A DNA stretch of 61,664 nucleotides from Polyangiaceae bacterium. Lineage in GTDB: Bacteria > Myxococcota_A > Polyangia > Polyangiales > Polyangiaceae. How positions within the stretch are numbered: the first letter of the stretch is position 1; every line of letters begins with the position of its first letter. The translations under genes were made by a program, and so were the position numbers. This document shows positions 39,606 to 48,956 of the stretch, in pieces. The notes beneath the pieces are model-generated. The model did not search any database, had not been told where the DNA came from, and worked only from the letters and a program-made list of their open reading frames with translations. Where the stretch lies: the NCBI GenBank assembly GCA_022842465.1, contig JALHPN010000024.1:1-61664 (forward strand). Reading direction: 5' to 3'.

Positions 39606-42600
39606 ATGCAGTCGATGTGGAAAGGTCGAATTGGCTTGTCGATGCTCGTTCTGAGCGTCGTCGGCAGTTCCGCGGCGATCGGCTGCGCGGGAGAGCGCGA
39701 TCCGATCAGTCGCGTCCAGCCGGGCGCGTACGACAAGAGCTTCTTCCTGGGAGAGGACATCTCCCGAGAGGGTTTCGGGGATGACCCCGAGTTCCGGACC
39801 AAGAGCTACAGCATCGACAGCGCCGCCAACACCGAGTCGTTCTCCGGAACGGTCGGCGGTGCGAGCGCGGTCGATCGCATTCGCTGGGACGTCCAGGAGG
39901 ACTGGCTCTTCGCGCGGCGCTCCTATCAGGAGGCCCCCGGCGCGGACAACCGCGCCCTCCCGCGGAAGATGAAGGACGGGCAGCTCGTCTGGGAAGGCCC
40001 GGCGGACGGCACGATCATCGCGGCGTTCCGGATCGAGAGTCACTTCGACATCCGACGTGACTACAACCCGGGCACCGGCGAGGAGGGCAACGTCGTCGTC
40101 GAGAACATCACGGACCGCCCCTGGTACGAGCGCCAGTTCATGCGCGTCGACTGGTCGCAGAACCTCGCGAAGTCGACGAGCGGCGACACGATGTGGGTCT
40201 TCGGAGAAGGCTCCTCGGTCAACCCGATCCAGTACGCGGTGATGAACGAGAAGGACCCCGACTACGCTCACATCGAGCCGGAGACCGGGTACCTCGACAT
40301 CACGGCCAAGTACCAGCTCAGCCCGGAGATCATTCCGTGGTTCGGCGTCCCCGAGTGCGTCATCGTCGGCTTCTTCAACGCGACGAGCTCGTACGACTGC
40401 ACGCCGACCGAGGTGAAGGTCCGCCACTCCTTCGAGCGGCTCACCGGCAAGGAGGACTTCGAGCCGTTCGAGGAGTCGCTCGCGCACCGCGACATCATCG
40501 GCAACTGGGGCAACGCCGGTAACTCGTTCAACCGCGAGTACGGCGCGCCGCCGGTCACGTCCTACGACCCGCAGTACGGGTTCACGGACGCGAAGACGAA
40601 GACGTTCTACTCCCTGCACAACGTCTGGGAGAAGAGCCACACCGACAAGCTCTGCGGCTCGAACGAGGACGCGGACAAGAACGGCACCGCGGACTCCTGC
40701 GAGGGTCAGGGCAACGTCGGCGGCTCGCAGTGCGACATCCACATCGGCAAGTGCACGATCCCCGTGCGCGAGCGTCCGGTGAAGACGATGGGCTGGTGGC
40801 TCAACCCCGAGGCCCCCCTGGACCTCCAGGACGAGGTCAGCCCGTCGGACCCCAAGGTCATCACGCGCCCGGGACCGATCGAGGAGGTCACCACCACGTG
40901 GAACCAGCTCCTCCGCGTCGCCATCGCCACGCGCCGTGAGGTCGAGTGCCGTCGCACGGGCGAAGGCAACCGCCAGCAGTGCCACGAGGAGTTCTTCGAG
41001 GGTACGGGCGCGCAGTCGAAGGAGATGGTCCAGTTCGGCGGTTGGGGCATCGATCGCGTCAAGGATCTCCCGGTCGACGAGGGTCGGAAGCTCGTCACCA
41101 CCTGCCACAACCCGGTCCGCGCCTACGACGAGCCGATGTGCGGCAAGGCGGGGGACGTGGTCCGCACCGGTGACATCCGGAAGAACTACGCCATCTACTG
41201 GCCGTACTGGTCGCGCGCTCCCTACGGCGGCGTCGCGACGATCGGCGCAGACCCGCTCACGGGCGAAATGGTCGGCGCGACCGCGACGACGATGATGCGC
41301 TCGGTGACGTTCGCGGCCGCGCAGGTCCGCGACATCCTCCAGATCGCGCTCGACGACGTGAAGGTCGAGGACCTCATCCAGGGCGCGCAGGCGCAGCGCT
41401 ACGCCGATCTCGTGAAGAACGGCAAGATCTCGACCGAGTTCGGCGCGAAGCCGAAGACGGCCGAGCAGCTCGCGGCGCTCCCGGGCAACATCGACCTCAA
41501 GCGGATCCACGACACGATGGGCCCGGACGCGGCGAAGCTCCGGCTCGCGCCGCCGAAGACGGCGAAGCTCGAGCGCGCCAAGCTCGACATGAAGATGTCG
41601 GCGACGTCGCCCGCGGTCGTCCGCGCGAACGCGCAGGTCGAGGCCCTCACGAAGAAGGTCGCCGCCTCCGAGTTCAAGTACGACGTCGCGAACCGCGGCC
41701 TCCAGAAGATCCTCCAGGCCGCGGGCACCAGCCAGGCGGGCAGCACCACGTACAAGACGCTCGAGACCTTCGCGAACCAGGACCCGACGGCGATCCAGAA
41801 CCTGATGGACAGCTATCAGGCGTGGCTCGGCAACAAGGGCATCTGCTTCCAGGACTCGATGGCGATGGCGGGTGCAGGCAGCATCTACCTCCCGTCGCTC
41901 GCGCCGTACTTCAGGAAGCTGTACGGCGGGCTCGACCCCAAGACGCGCGGCGTGAAGATCTACCAGGATCTGCAGCGCGAGATCGTCAAGGGCATCCAGT
42001 TCCACGAGGTCGGCCACGCGGTCGGCATGCGCCACAACTTCGCGAGCTCCTGGGACAACCAGAACTACGCTCCGCAGTACTGGCAGCTCCGCACGGGTGA
42101 GAAGAAGATCTCGGACGTCGAGCAGTGCACGGGCCCCCGCACGGGCGGCACCGACAGCTGCATGGGTCCGCGCTACCTCGACCCCCTCAGCGACGACGAG
42201 CTCGGCCAGGCCGGCGAAGCGCGCCCGGGCATCGAGTACTTCGCGAACACGTCGACGATGGAGTACCAGATCGAGCGCTTCGGCGAGACCGTCGGCGCCG
42301 GCACGTACGATCTCCACTTCATGAAGACGCTCTACGGGCGCGTGCTCGAGACGTTCGACGACAAGATCGTCCCCCCCGACGAGCAGGCGTTCTTCGCGGT
42401 GAAGACGCTCTCGCAGGGCATCGACAGCGAGCTCGTCTTCGACCCGGAGAAGGGCTACGGCATGCACTACACGCGTGCGGCCAAGCAGGCGAAGGTCTTC
42501 GACCCCGCCCGCGACTGCCGCCCCGCGACGGAGGAGGAGAAGGAGCAGGCGAAGTGGCGCATCGTCCACGGAAAGGTCTGCGCTCCCTCGCCGAAGAACC

Positions 42601-44045
42601 ACCTCGCCTACGAGGACATGAAGACGTCGGAGATCTCCTTCAAGATCCAGGGAGAGCCGATCCCGATCGGTGTCGACGGCATCCGTTGGCAGGGCAAGGA
42701 CGAGACCGGCAAGAACCTCGTCCGCTGGCACTACCGCTACGGTGAGGACTACTCGCGCGGTGGCTACATCCACGCGAAGCTCTTCGACTCCGGCGCGGAC
42801 ATCTACGAGATCACGTCGAACGTCATCAAGCGCTACGACCTGACCTACCCCTGGACGTACTTCCGCCGCCTCAACAAGGAGTTCGCCTGGTGGGCGATCC
42901 CCTCGTCGATCGCGAACAACACCCTCGCCCGCCTCCGCGGTTACCACTGGAACACGACGACCAACATCGGTCGCGCGGCCAGCGCGGCGGCCCTCGCCGA
43001 CGACGATCAGGAGCGCCCCTCCGTCGTCGCCGCGCAGGAGATGTGGGACTTCCTCCAGCGCGTCGTCCTCACGCCCGAGCCGGGCATCTACGGCCCCAGC
43101 GCCGACACGAACCGTCGCACCTCGCCGCGCCCCGGCGCGCTCACGGTCTACGACCTCATGACGGAGAGCGAGCAGGGGCAGCCTGGTCGTCAGCCGGTCG
43201 CGACGGTCCCGATCATCAACGGTCGGTACGTCCAGCTGGACTACGACAACGTGCGCGGCGGTAGCTGGGACTACTTCCACTTCGCCAACTACGTCGGCTT
43301 CGACGAGGAGAAGGTCCTCGCGATCAAGGAGCTCGTGGACTCGCGCCCGACGCTCTCGACGGTGTCGCGTGACAACGCGCTCGACGGTCGCGACGTGCAC
43401 ATCAGCTTCCGCACGGACACCCCCCACGCGGTCGACCGCCTCCTCGGCGGCATGCTCTCCGAGGACTGGGAGACCATCGGCCCGTCGGCCGACGCGGAGG
43501 GCAACGTCCAGACGTTCAGCCTCACCTCGGCGGACTCGACGAAGCTCACCCGCCCGGCGAACGCGCGGATCCTCTTCCCGAACATGGGCTACGCGAACGA
43601 GGTCGGTACGGCCATCTACGCGATGCTCTTCTCCCGCTCGGCGTCCGACCTGACGCTCGCGAACAAGATGCGGATCCGGTACGAGAACGACAACGGACCC
43701 ATCATCTCGGACGCGCGCAAGATCGCCTTCACGGATCCGGAGACGGGCTTCCGCTACATCGCGACCAAGTTCGGCACCGAGACCATCCAGGGCCGCGCGG
43801 TCGAGACGGGCATCGCCTCGCGCATGATCCAGCGCGCGAACGACCTCCTCACCGCCGCGTACCAGACGACGGGTGTGGTCAACGCGTTCGGCGAGCCGGA
43901 GCTCACCCTCGTCGGTGGCAAGCCGGTGGTGAAGGGCGACGCGAACACGCTCCGCCGCTACGTCGGTCTCCTCGACGCCTCGCGACAGATCGGGAACATC
44001 CTCGGTCAGGGTCCCCTCGGCGGCGGCGGCGGCGGCGACGAGTGA
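39606..44045 (+). CDS. Giant lipoprotein metzincin-type zinc metalloprotease
   Basis: The 1479-residue protein starts at ATG 39606 with GGAGG five bases upstream. It has a signal sequence and lipobox IGC (Cys about 26), so it should be anchored outside the inner membrane. The zinc site is HEVGHAVGMRH (H800, E801, H804, H810), the extended HExxHxxGxxH motif of metzincins. About 85 residues later, STMEY (M885) fits the Met-turn, followed by GAGTYDLHF. This resembles the DUF5117/DUF4953 zinc-protease group but is unusually long, with about 770 residues before the active site. Several Cys pairs and DxDxNG-type acidic turns (about 392-400) suggest Ca2+ binding. The C-terminus is GGGGGGDE. A start at 39504 is excluded because it would add 34 residues before the signal. 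Confidence 0.85.
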   Translation: MQSMWKGRIGLSMLVLSVVGSSAAIGCAGERDPISRVQPGAYDKSFFLGEDISREGFGDDPEFRTKSYSIDSAANTESFSGTVGGASAVDRIRWDVQEDWLFARRSYQEAPGADNRALPRKMKDGQLVWEGPADGTIIAAFRIESHFDIRRDYNPGTGEEGNVVVENITDRPWYERQFMRVDWSQNLAKSTSGDTMWVFGEGSSVNPIQYAVMNEKDPDYAHIEPETGYLDITAKYQLSPEIIPWFGVPECVIVGFFNATSSYDCTPTEVKVRHSFERLTGKEDFEPFEESLAHRDIIGNWGNAGNSFNREYGAPPVTSYDPQYGFTDAKTKTFYSLHNVWEKSHTDKLCGSNEDADKNGTADSCEGQGNVGGSQCDIHIGKCTIPVRERPVKTMGWWLNPEAPLDLQDEVSPSDPKVITRPGPIEEVTTTWNQLLRVAIATRREVECRRTGEGNRQQCHEEFFEGTGAQSKEMVQFGGWGIDRVKDLPVDEGRKLVTTCHNPVRAYDEPMCGKAGDVVRTGDIRKNYAIYWPYWSRAPYGGVATIGADPLTGEMVGATATTMMRSVTFAAAQVRDILQIALDDVKVEDLIQGAQAQRYADLVKNGKISTEFGAKPKTAEQLAALPGNIDLKRIHDTMGPDAAKLRLAPPKTAKLERAKLDMKMSATSPAVVRANAQVEALTKKVAASEFKYDVANRGLQKILQAAGTSQAGSTTYKTLETFANQDPTAIQNLMDSYQAWLGNKGICFQDSMAMAGAGSIYLPSLAPYFRKLYGGLDPKTRGVKIYQDLQREIVKGIQFHEVGHAVGMRHNFASSWDNQNYAPQYWQLRTGEKKISDVEQCTGPRTGGTDSCMGPRYLDPLSDDELGQAGEARPGIEYFANTSTMEYQIERFGETVGAGTYDLHFMKTLYGRVLETFDDKIVPPDEQAFFAVKTLSQGIDSELVFDPEKGYGMHYTRAAKQAKVFDPARDCRPATEEEKEQAKWRIVHGKVCAPSPKNHLAYEDMKTSEISFKIQGEPIPIGVDGIRWQGKDETGKNLVRWHYRYGEDYSRGGYIHAKLFDSGADIYEITSNVIKRYDLTYPWTYFRRLNKEFAWWAIPSSIANNTLARLRGYHWNTTTNIGRAASAAALADDDQERPSVVAAQEMWDFLQRVVLTPEPGIYGPSADTNRRTSPRPGALTVYDLMTESEQGQPGRQPVATVPIINGRYVQLDYDNVRGGSWDYFHFANYVGFDEEKVLAIKELVDSRPTLSTVSRDNALDGRDVHISFRTDTPHAVDRLLGGMLSEDWETIGPSADAEGNVQTFSLTSADSTKLTRPANARILFPNMGYANEVGTAIYAMLFSRSASDLTLANKMRIRYENDNGPIISDARKIAFTDPETGFRYIATKFGTETIQGRAVETGIASRMIQRANDLLTAAYQTTGVVNAFGEPELTLVGGKPVVKGDANTLRRYVGLLDASRQIGNILGQGPLGGGGGGDE

Positions 44046-44064
44046 CCTGCACGGGTGACCTCCA

Positions 44065-44080
44065 GGGAGCTTCGGCTCCC
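44065..44080. other. UUCG tetraloop hairpin
   Basis: GGGAGC-TTCG-GCTCCC forms a 6-bp stem capped with an extra-stable UUCG tetraloop, 19 bases after the metalloprotease stop and ahead of the stronger terminator at 44101. It could protect the transcript 3' end. Confidence 0.5.
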
Positions 44081-44100
44081 CGGCGGTGACCGAAACGAGC

Positions 44101-44142
44101 GAGGCGCCCGGTCCGACGGACCTGGGCGCCTCGACGCTTTTT
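44101..44142 (+). terminator. Intrinsic terminator of the metalloprotease gene
   Basis: A strong stem of 14 pairs (GAGGCGCCC with GGGCGCCTC, and inner GGTCC with GGACC, one bulged base, loop GAC) is followed by a CTTTTTG U-tract. It begins 56 bases after the stop codon at 44045 and lies just ahead of the end of the convergent ACT gene at 44152. It is the clearest intrinsic terminator in the window. Confidence 0.85.
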
Positions 44143-44151
44143 GTGGATCGC

Positions 44152-44673
44152 TCAGGCGGGCTCGAGATCGACGTCGCAGTTCAGCGAGCCGCCGAGGGTC
44201 TCCAGCGCGCGACGAAGGTCGTGCACGCTTCGCGACGGCGGCACGAGCATCAGGATCTCGAGGGTGAAGACGGGCGAGCCCATGAAGGGCGCCGACTCGA
44301 GGCGCGTCTCGAGCTCCTCGACGTTGATCTCCTGCTCGTGGAGGAACGAGGTGATCCGGTGCACGATACCGGGCTGGTCCATCGAGTAGGTCTTCAGCCG
44401 GAAGGGGACGCCGGCGCGCGCCGTCGGTCGGCTGGGGCGCGCGAAGTCGAGGACGAGCTTCATGCTCGGCGCGGCCCCTTCGAGGCGCTTCTCGACGGCG
44501 GCGAGCACCTCGGCGCTGCCCTCGACGAGGACGAGGAGCGCGAAGTGTCCGCGCAGGTTGACCATGCGGGAGTCGGCGAGGTTGCCGCCGGCGGCGTGGA
44601 CGTGGCCGCTGAACTCCGAGGCGATCCCCGGTCGATCGGGGCCCATGGCGGTGACGACGAGCTCTTGGGACAT
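44152..44673 (-). CDS. Double-ACT-domain protein (GcvR-like regulator)
   Basis: The 173-residue protein has two ACT domains (about 4-75 and 90-170) joined by a short linker. The first opens with VVTAMGPDRPGIASEFSGHV, the second with SMDQPGIVHRITSFLHEQ. This is the layout of GcvR, which in enteric bacteria binds glycine and restrains the activator of the glycine-cleavage operon. GcvA itself is not in the window; the glycine dehydrogenase gene lies 13 kb away. The start ATG 44673 has GGAGG 6 bases upstream; a longer start at 44757 would overlap the divergent VWA gene. A ligand-sensing role is the safest statement. Confidence 0.88.
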   Translation of the reverse strand: MSQELVVTAMGPDRPGIASEFSGHVHAAGGNLADSRMVNLRGHFALLVLVEGSAEVLAAVEKRLEGAAPSMKLVLDFARPSRPTARAGVPFRLKTYSMDQPGIVHRITSFLHEQEINVEELETRLESAPFMGSPVFTLEILMLVPPSRSVHDLRRALETLGGSLNCDVDLEPA

Positions 44674-44746
44674 GCGAAGCCTCCGGTGACGGACGATGGT
44701 ACACGCGACGGCCGGCGGCGAGCGCGGTAGAGTCCATCCCCGCGCC

Positions 44747-46297
44747 ATGCCGCTCACTGCCGCGCACGCGAAGGACCCGGTGATCGCAGGCCCGCTCGGC
44801 GGCCTCGCGCTCTCGGCGGTCCGGGCGTCGTCGCCGATGATGGTCGTCCGAGCGGTACGTTGGTATCGCGATCTCGCGCGGCTCGGGCTGCACCTGCCGT
44901 TCTTCCTCGTCCACGACGTGGGGCTCCTCTACGCGGCTCCGAAGGAGCAGCTCGAGCTGGCGCCGCGGCCGGGCCTCGAGGTGGTGCTCGCGCGCGTGCC
45001 GCGGGCGGCGGACCTCGGGCAGACGTACCGCGGAGTCATCTCCGAGATCTCGCAGAGCGAGGCGAGCGAGCGCGCCCGGACGATGCGCTTGAGCGACGAC
45101 CTCGTCGTCGTCGTGCTCGCTCGCGTCCTCGGCTCGCTCGTGCAGCGGACGCAGGCGAAGCCGACCTATCCGGCCACCCTGCCGCTCGACCCGGAGCTCG
45201 TGCGCGACATCGACGGGCAGATCGGACCGCTCTTCTCGGCGTTGCCGCGCACCTTCGAGCTCGCGACGCTCGACGCCCTCGCTCGCGCCCGGCTCCACGT
45301 CCTCACCCTCGCGGACGCGCTCGACCTCGACACGCTCCGTCTCCTCGGGATGCTCGGCCCCGAGTCGACGGCGGCGGGTGCGCTCGCGCACGTCGATCTC
45401 CTCGCTGCGATCTCGACGCCGGCGGCGAACGACATCGTGAACTTCTCCCTCGAGCTCCTGCCGAGCGTCCTCGAGACGCGCCGCGCGAAGTCGACGGGCA
45501 CGCACGCGGTGCACGGCTACGCGGGGATCGGGAACAAGGGGTCCCTCGACTCGCTCGTCCTCACGGAGCTCGCGTGGGACGACGTCGAGTTCGCGCGGCG
45601 GATGATCGAGAACGAGATCCTCTACTACACACGCGAGCAGGCGCCGGACGAGGCGCGCCGTCTCCACTACCTGCTCATCGACGCGTCGGCCTCGATGCGC
45701 GGCGACCGCCAGGTGTTCGCCCGCGGCCTCGCGATCGCGCTCGGCAAGAAGCTGCAGCTCGCGGGCGAGGAGGTGTGGATGCGCTTTTTCGACTCGCGCC
45801 TCTACGACGTCCAGCGCTCGCGGCCGGGGCAGCTCCCTGCGGCGTACATCCTCGGCTTCAAGGGAGAGCGCGGTCGGAACCCCGCGCGCGTCTTCGCGCA
45901 GCTCGCGACGGAGCTGGCGCTGCTCCGCGCGCGCGATCAGCGCGATCCGGTCGTGCACCTCATCACCCACGCCGCGCTCCACGTCCCGAAGCAGCTCGTC
46001 CAGGAGGTCCGGCGTCAGGCGCACCTCTTCGGCGTGTTCATCCTCCCGAGCGGCGGCGAGCTCGATCTCGACTACCTCGATCTCCTCGAGGGCCACGCCG
46101 TCGTCGACCACGCGACCCTCACGGAGAAGACCGCGCGCGCCGCGGCCGCGACGAAGATCGTCAACGACGCCGCAGAGCTGAACGACCGCGTCCCGCCCTC
46201 CACCGTGGCCCCGCGCACCCAGCGCGCCTCCGAGGACGCCGTCCCGCCCTCGCTCCGCCCGGCCCGCGGCTCGCTCCCGCCCCCCTCGATTCGCTGA
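44747..46297 (+). CDS. VWA-domain protein
   Basis: The 516-residue protein has an N-terminal helical region (about 1-290) and a von Willebrand factor A-type domain (about 300-470) with a MIDAS-like metal site: LLIDASASMRGD (first Asp D312) and downstream Thr/Asp residues (VVHLITHAA). VWA domains bind partners through a divalent metal. Such proteins often sit beside MoxR AAA+ ATPases, but none is seen here. The C-terminal tail is Pro/Ser-rich. ATG 44747 is the preferred start. It is divergent from the ACT gene by 73 bases. No signal peptide or membrane segment is present, so it is cytoplasmic. Confidence 0.85.
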   Translation: MPLTAAHAKDPVIAGPLGGLALSAVRASSPMMVVRAVRWYRDLARLGLHLPFFLVHDVGLLYAAPKEQLELAPRPGLEVVLARVPRAADLGQTYRGVISEISQSEASERARTMRLSDDLVVVVLARVLGSLVQRTQAKPTYPATLPLDPELVRDIDGQIGPLFSALPRTFELATLDALARARLHVLTLADALDLDTLRLLGMLGPESTAAGALAHVDLLAAISTPAANDIVNFSLELLPSVLETRRAKSTGTHAVHGYAGIGNKGSLDSLVLTELAWDDVEFARRMIENEILYYTREQAPDEARRLHYLLIDASASMRGDRQVFARGLAIALGKKLQLAGEEVWMRFFDSRLYDVQRSRPGQLPAAYILGFKGERGRNPARVFAQLATELALLRARDQRDPVVHLITHAALHVPKQLVQEVRRQAHLFGVFILPSGGELDLDYLDLLEGHAVVDHATLTEKTARAAAATKIVNDAAELNDRVPPSTVAPRTQRASEDAVPPSLRPARGSLPPPSIR

Positions 46298-46313
46298 CGG
46301 CTCTGAATCTGAG

Positions 46314-46387
46314 CACGCCCGGCTGGACTCGAACCAGCGACCCGCGGCTTAGAAGGCCGCTGCTCTATCCAGCTGAGCTACGGGCGC
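46314..46387 (-). tRNA. tRNA-Arg (anticodon TCT)
   Basis: A 74-nucleotide cloverleaf reads on the minus strand: acceptor GCGCCCG with CGGGCGT (one G-U pair), D arm around AGCTCAGCTGGATAGAGC, anticodon stem GCGGC/GCCGC with loop CTTCTAA (anticodon TCT), and T arm GCTGG-TTCGAGT-CCAGC. The CCA end is not encoded (CTC follows). It decodes AGA, a rare codon in this GC-rich genome. Confidence 0.97.
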
Positions 46388-46433
46388 ATACAGGAGTGTG
46401 GGGTAGCACGGGTCGGAGTATCCTGCGAGAGAC

Positions 46434-47360
46434 ATGTCGTCATCTGGCTCGGAAACGCGCGCGCGCGGTGGGGACGGGCTCCGGAACGAAGCGATCTCGA
46501 CGGCGCTGCGCGCGTGCATCGCGGCGCCGACCAGCGAGCTGCCTCGGATGAAGCTGTGGAAGGCGCTCGCGATCGCGTCGGGGCTGCCCGGGACGCGGAT
46601 GAACGTCACGCTGGCGAACGCGTTCGCGACCGAGGCGGCGGCGCACGGCGCGGCGGCGGACAGCCTCCTCACCGAGATGGCGACGCTCGATGCCGACGAG
46701 GCCCCGGGCGCCACGGACCTCGAGTTCCTCCCCGTATGCGGCGTCCTCGGCCTCGGTCTCCGTGCGGCCCTCGAACCCAAGCAGCGGCCGAAGGTGCTCG
46801 GCGTCCTGCACGATGCCTCGGAGGACCTCCGTTTCCGCGTCCGCGAGATCGTCCCCTTCGCGCTCGCGAGGATCGGCGAACGAGCGGGCGACGCGCTCGT
46901 CCTCGAGGTCGCGCCCTGGATGGACGGGTTCTTCCAGGCCGCCGCCGTGCTCGTCGCGATGTCGCGTCCGAGCTGGCTCGACGCGATGAACGACGCGGGC
47001 CCCGTCATCGAGCGGCTCGACGAGGCGTACGGCCTCGCGAAGAACGCCACGCGCTCCGCGTCCCGTTACCCCGGTCACAAGGCGCTCGTCGAGGCGCTCG
47101 GGGTCGCACCGGCCGCGCTCGCAGGGCGCTTCGGCGTCCCCGTCTTCGACATGCTCGAGCGCTGGGCGGTGACGACGATCCCCGAGCTCCGCGAGGCGAT
47201 CGCGTCGAACCTCCGCGGCCCGAAGCTCGCCGGCCGTCACGCCGCCGACATCGAGCGCGTCCGCGCGGCGGTCGCGAAGAACACCGCGCCGCCGCGCGAC
47301 CCGTCCATCATCGTCCACGGGACGCGCGGTCGCGGAAAGAAGCGCGGTCGCGGCCGCTGA
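46434..47360 (+). CDS. Helical (HEAT-repeat-like) protein, unknown function
   Basis: The 308-residue protein is mostly alpha-helical. Its repeated segments resemble HEAT repeats (for example DASEDLRFRVREIVPFALARI and WMDGFFQAAAVLVAM). The final 30 residues are very basic and glycine/arginine-rich (RGRGKKRGRGR), suggesting nucleic-acid or phosphate binding. No catalytic motif is present. The start ATG 46434 is the first methionine after the tRNA, 46 bases away. It converges on the hybrid histidine kinase with 5 bases between the stop codons. A scaffold or DNA-binding role is possible but unproven. Confidence 0.75.
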   Translation: MSSSGSETRARGGDGLRNEAISTALRACIAAPTSELPRMKLWKALAIASGLPGTRMNVTLANAFATEAAAHGAAADSLLTEMATLDADEAPGATDLEFLPVCGVLGLGLRAALEPKQRPKVLGVLHDASEDLRFRVREIVPFALARIGERAGDALVLEVAPWMDGFFQAAAVLVAMSRPSWLDAMNDAGPVIERLDEAYGLAKNATRSASRYPGHKALVEALGVAPAALAGRFGVPVFDMLERWAVTTIPELREAIASNLRGPKLAGRHAADIERVRAAVAKNTAPPRDPSIIVHGTRGRGKKRGRGR

Positions 47361-47365
47361 GGCCG

Positions 47366-48922
47366 TCAGGAGCCGCGGATCACCGACGCCAGGATCTGCT
47401 CGAGCTCGTCGGCGCCGAAGGGCTTCTGGAGGAAGGCCGTCGCGCCCTCCGCGTTCACGAGGTTCGTCTCGTTGAAACCGCTCGACAGGATCACCGGGAG
47501 TGACGGCGCACGTGCGCGCAGCGCCTCGAGCGTCTCGGGCCCGGACATGCCCGGCATCGTGAGGTCGAGCACGACGGCCACGATCTCTTCGCGGTACGCG
47601 GCGAAGAGGGCGAGCGCCTCGGCGCCCTCCGCGGCGAGCACGACGCGGTAGCCGAAGTGCGTCAGCAGCGTCCGGAGGGTGAGCCGGATGCTCGCCTGAT
47701 CGTCGACGACGAGCACCGTGCCCACGGACCTCCCCGGCGTCGACCGAACTGGCGGAGGGGCCGCCGCGCTGACGCCGGCTCGCGCGGGGAAGAGCACGGT
47801 GAACGTCGTGCCCTCTCCCGGCTCGGACTCGACGCGGAGGAGACCGGCATGGCCGCGCACGATGCCCTGGACGGCGGACATCCCCAGCCCGCGTCCGGCG
47901 CCCTTCGTCGTGAAGAACGGGTCGAACAGCTTCGCGCGCACGCTCGCATCCATTCCCGCACCCGTGTCGGCGACCTCCAGCGCGACATAGGTGCCCGGCG
48001 CCGCCGCCCTCGCGTCGTAGCGCTCGCGTAGGCGCTCCTCGCCGCACTCCTCCACGTACGTCCGCAGCACCACGCGCCCGGTCGCGCCGCCGAGGGCCTC
48101 TCCTGCGTTCGTGAGCAGGTTCATCGCGATCTGCTGCATCTGCGTGCGGTCGGCGTCGATCGCGGGGAGCGCCGGCGCGAGCTCGAGGTCGAGAGAGGCG
48201 TTCCTCGGCACCGAGACGCCCAGCATGCCGACGGTCTCGCGGACGACCTCGCCGAGGTCGATCGCCTCCTTCACGAAGCTCCCACGACCCGAGTAGGCGA
48301 GGAGCTGTCGCGTGAGGCCGGCGGCACGCCGGGAGAGGAGCTCGATCTGCTCGATGGCCGAGTCGACGGGCCGTGCGACCGGCGCTCGCGCGAGGTGGCG
48401 GCGCGCCAGGCTCGCTTGCCCGAGGATACCCGTCAGGAGGTTGTTGAAGTCGTGGGCGACGCCGCCGGCGAGGACGCCGAGACTCTCCAGCTTCTGGGCG
48501 TGGAGGAGCCGTCGCTCGAGCTCGCGCGCTTGCTCCTCGGCCTCGACGCGCGCCGTGACGTCGATGACGTAGCCGAGGAAGTGCGTCGCCTTCCCGCGGT
48601 CGTCACGGACGACGTGCGTGAAGTCGTAGAGCCAGCGGACGCGACCGTCGGCATGCCGGATCCGGTAGGGCTCGTGCACGAACGCCGGCGTGGCGCTCTC
48701 CGCGGCCGAGGTCACCTCTCGTCCTACGCGCTCGACGTCCTCTTCGAGCACGAGCGACGCGTAGGGCACCTCGCCCGCGAGGAAGGCAGAGGCCTCGTGT
48801 CCGAAGACCTCGGCAGCGTTCGTCGACACGTACTCGACGGGCCACCCCGCGGCGTTCTTCCACTTGAAGACGACGACGGGGCCCTGGACGAAGACGGCGC
48901 GTTCGTCGAGCTCGTCCCCCAT
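47366..48922 (-). CDS. Hybrid PAS histidine kinase with C-terminal receiver
   Basis: The 518-residue protein has one PAS domain with a PAC segment (about 10-125), a HisKA helix with the phospho-acceptor H157 in GGVAHDFNNLLTGI, and a HATPase domain (about 255-380, with DTGAGM, FFTTKG, RGLGMSAV). A receiver domain (about 400-515) carries DD at 407-408 and the phospho-aspartate D453 in LDLTMPGMSG. The HDFNNLL form places it in the hybrid kinase class in which the receiver accepts phosphate from its own kinase. No membrane segment is visible. The Ser/Thr kinase gene upstream (48957-49946) lies 34 bases away on the same strand, so the two are probably co-transcribed. Confidence 0.93.
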   Translation of the reverse strand: MGDELDERAVFVQGPVVVFKWKNAAGWPVEYVSTNAAEVFGHEASAFLAGEVPYASLVLEEDVERVGREVTSAAESATPAFVHEPYRIRHADGRVRWLYDFTHVVRDDRGKATHFLGYVIDVTARVEAEEQARELERRLLHAQKLESLGVLAGGVAHDFNNLLTGILGQASLARRHLARAPVARPVDSAIEQIELLSRRAAGLTRQLLAYSGRGSFVKEAIDLGEVVRETVGMLGVSVPRNASLDLELAPALPAIDADRTQMQQIAMNLLTNAGEALGGATGRVVLRTYVEECGEERLRERYDARAAAPGTYVALEVADTGAGMDASVRAKLFDPFFTTKGAGRGLGMSAVQGIVRGHAGLLRVESEPGEGTTFTVLFPARAGVSAAAPPPVRSTPGRSVGTVLVVDDQASIRLTLRTLLTHFGYRVVLAAEGAEALALFAAYREEIVAVVLDLTMPGMSGPETLEALRARAPSLPVILSSGFNETNLVNAEGATAFLQKPFGADELEQILASVIRGS

Positions 48923-48956
48923 CGGCGGAGCATAGCTCGCGCCGCCGCGCGAAGGG

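Noticed and set aside
39582..43427. 1281-residue minus-strand open frame opposite the metalloprotease
   Set aside because: Composition is almost only Leu/Val/Arg/Asp/Glu/Ala with no recognisable domain, which is the typical mirror of a high-GC gene. The plus-strand gene has signal peptide, zinc motif and terminator.
46314..46433. Integration site at tRNA-Arg
   Set aside because: No direct repeat of the tRNA 3' end or integrase gene was found nearby.
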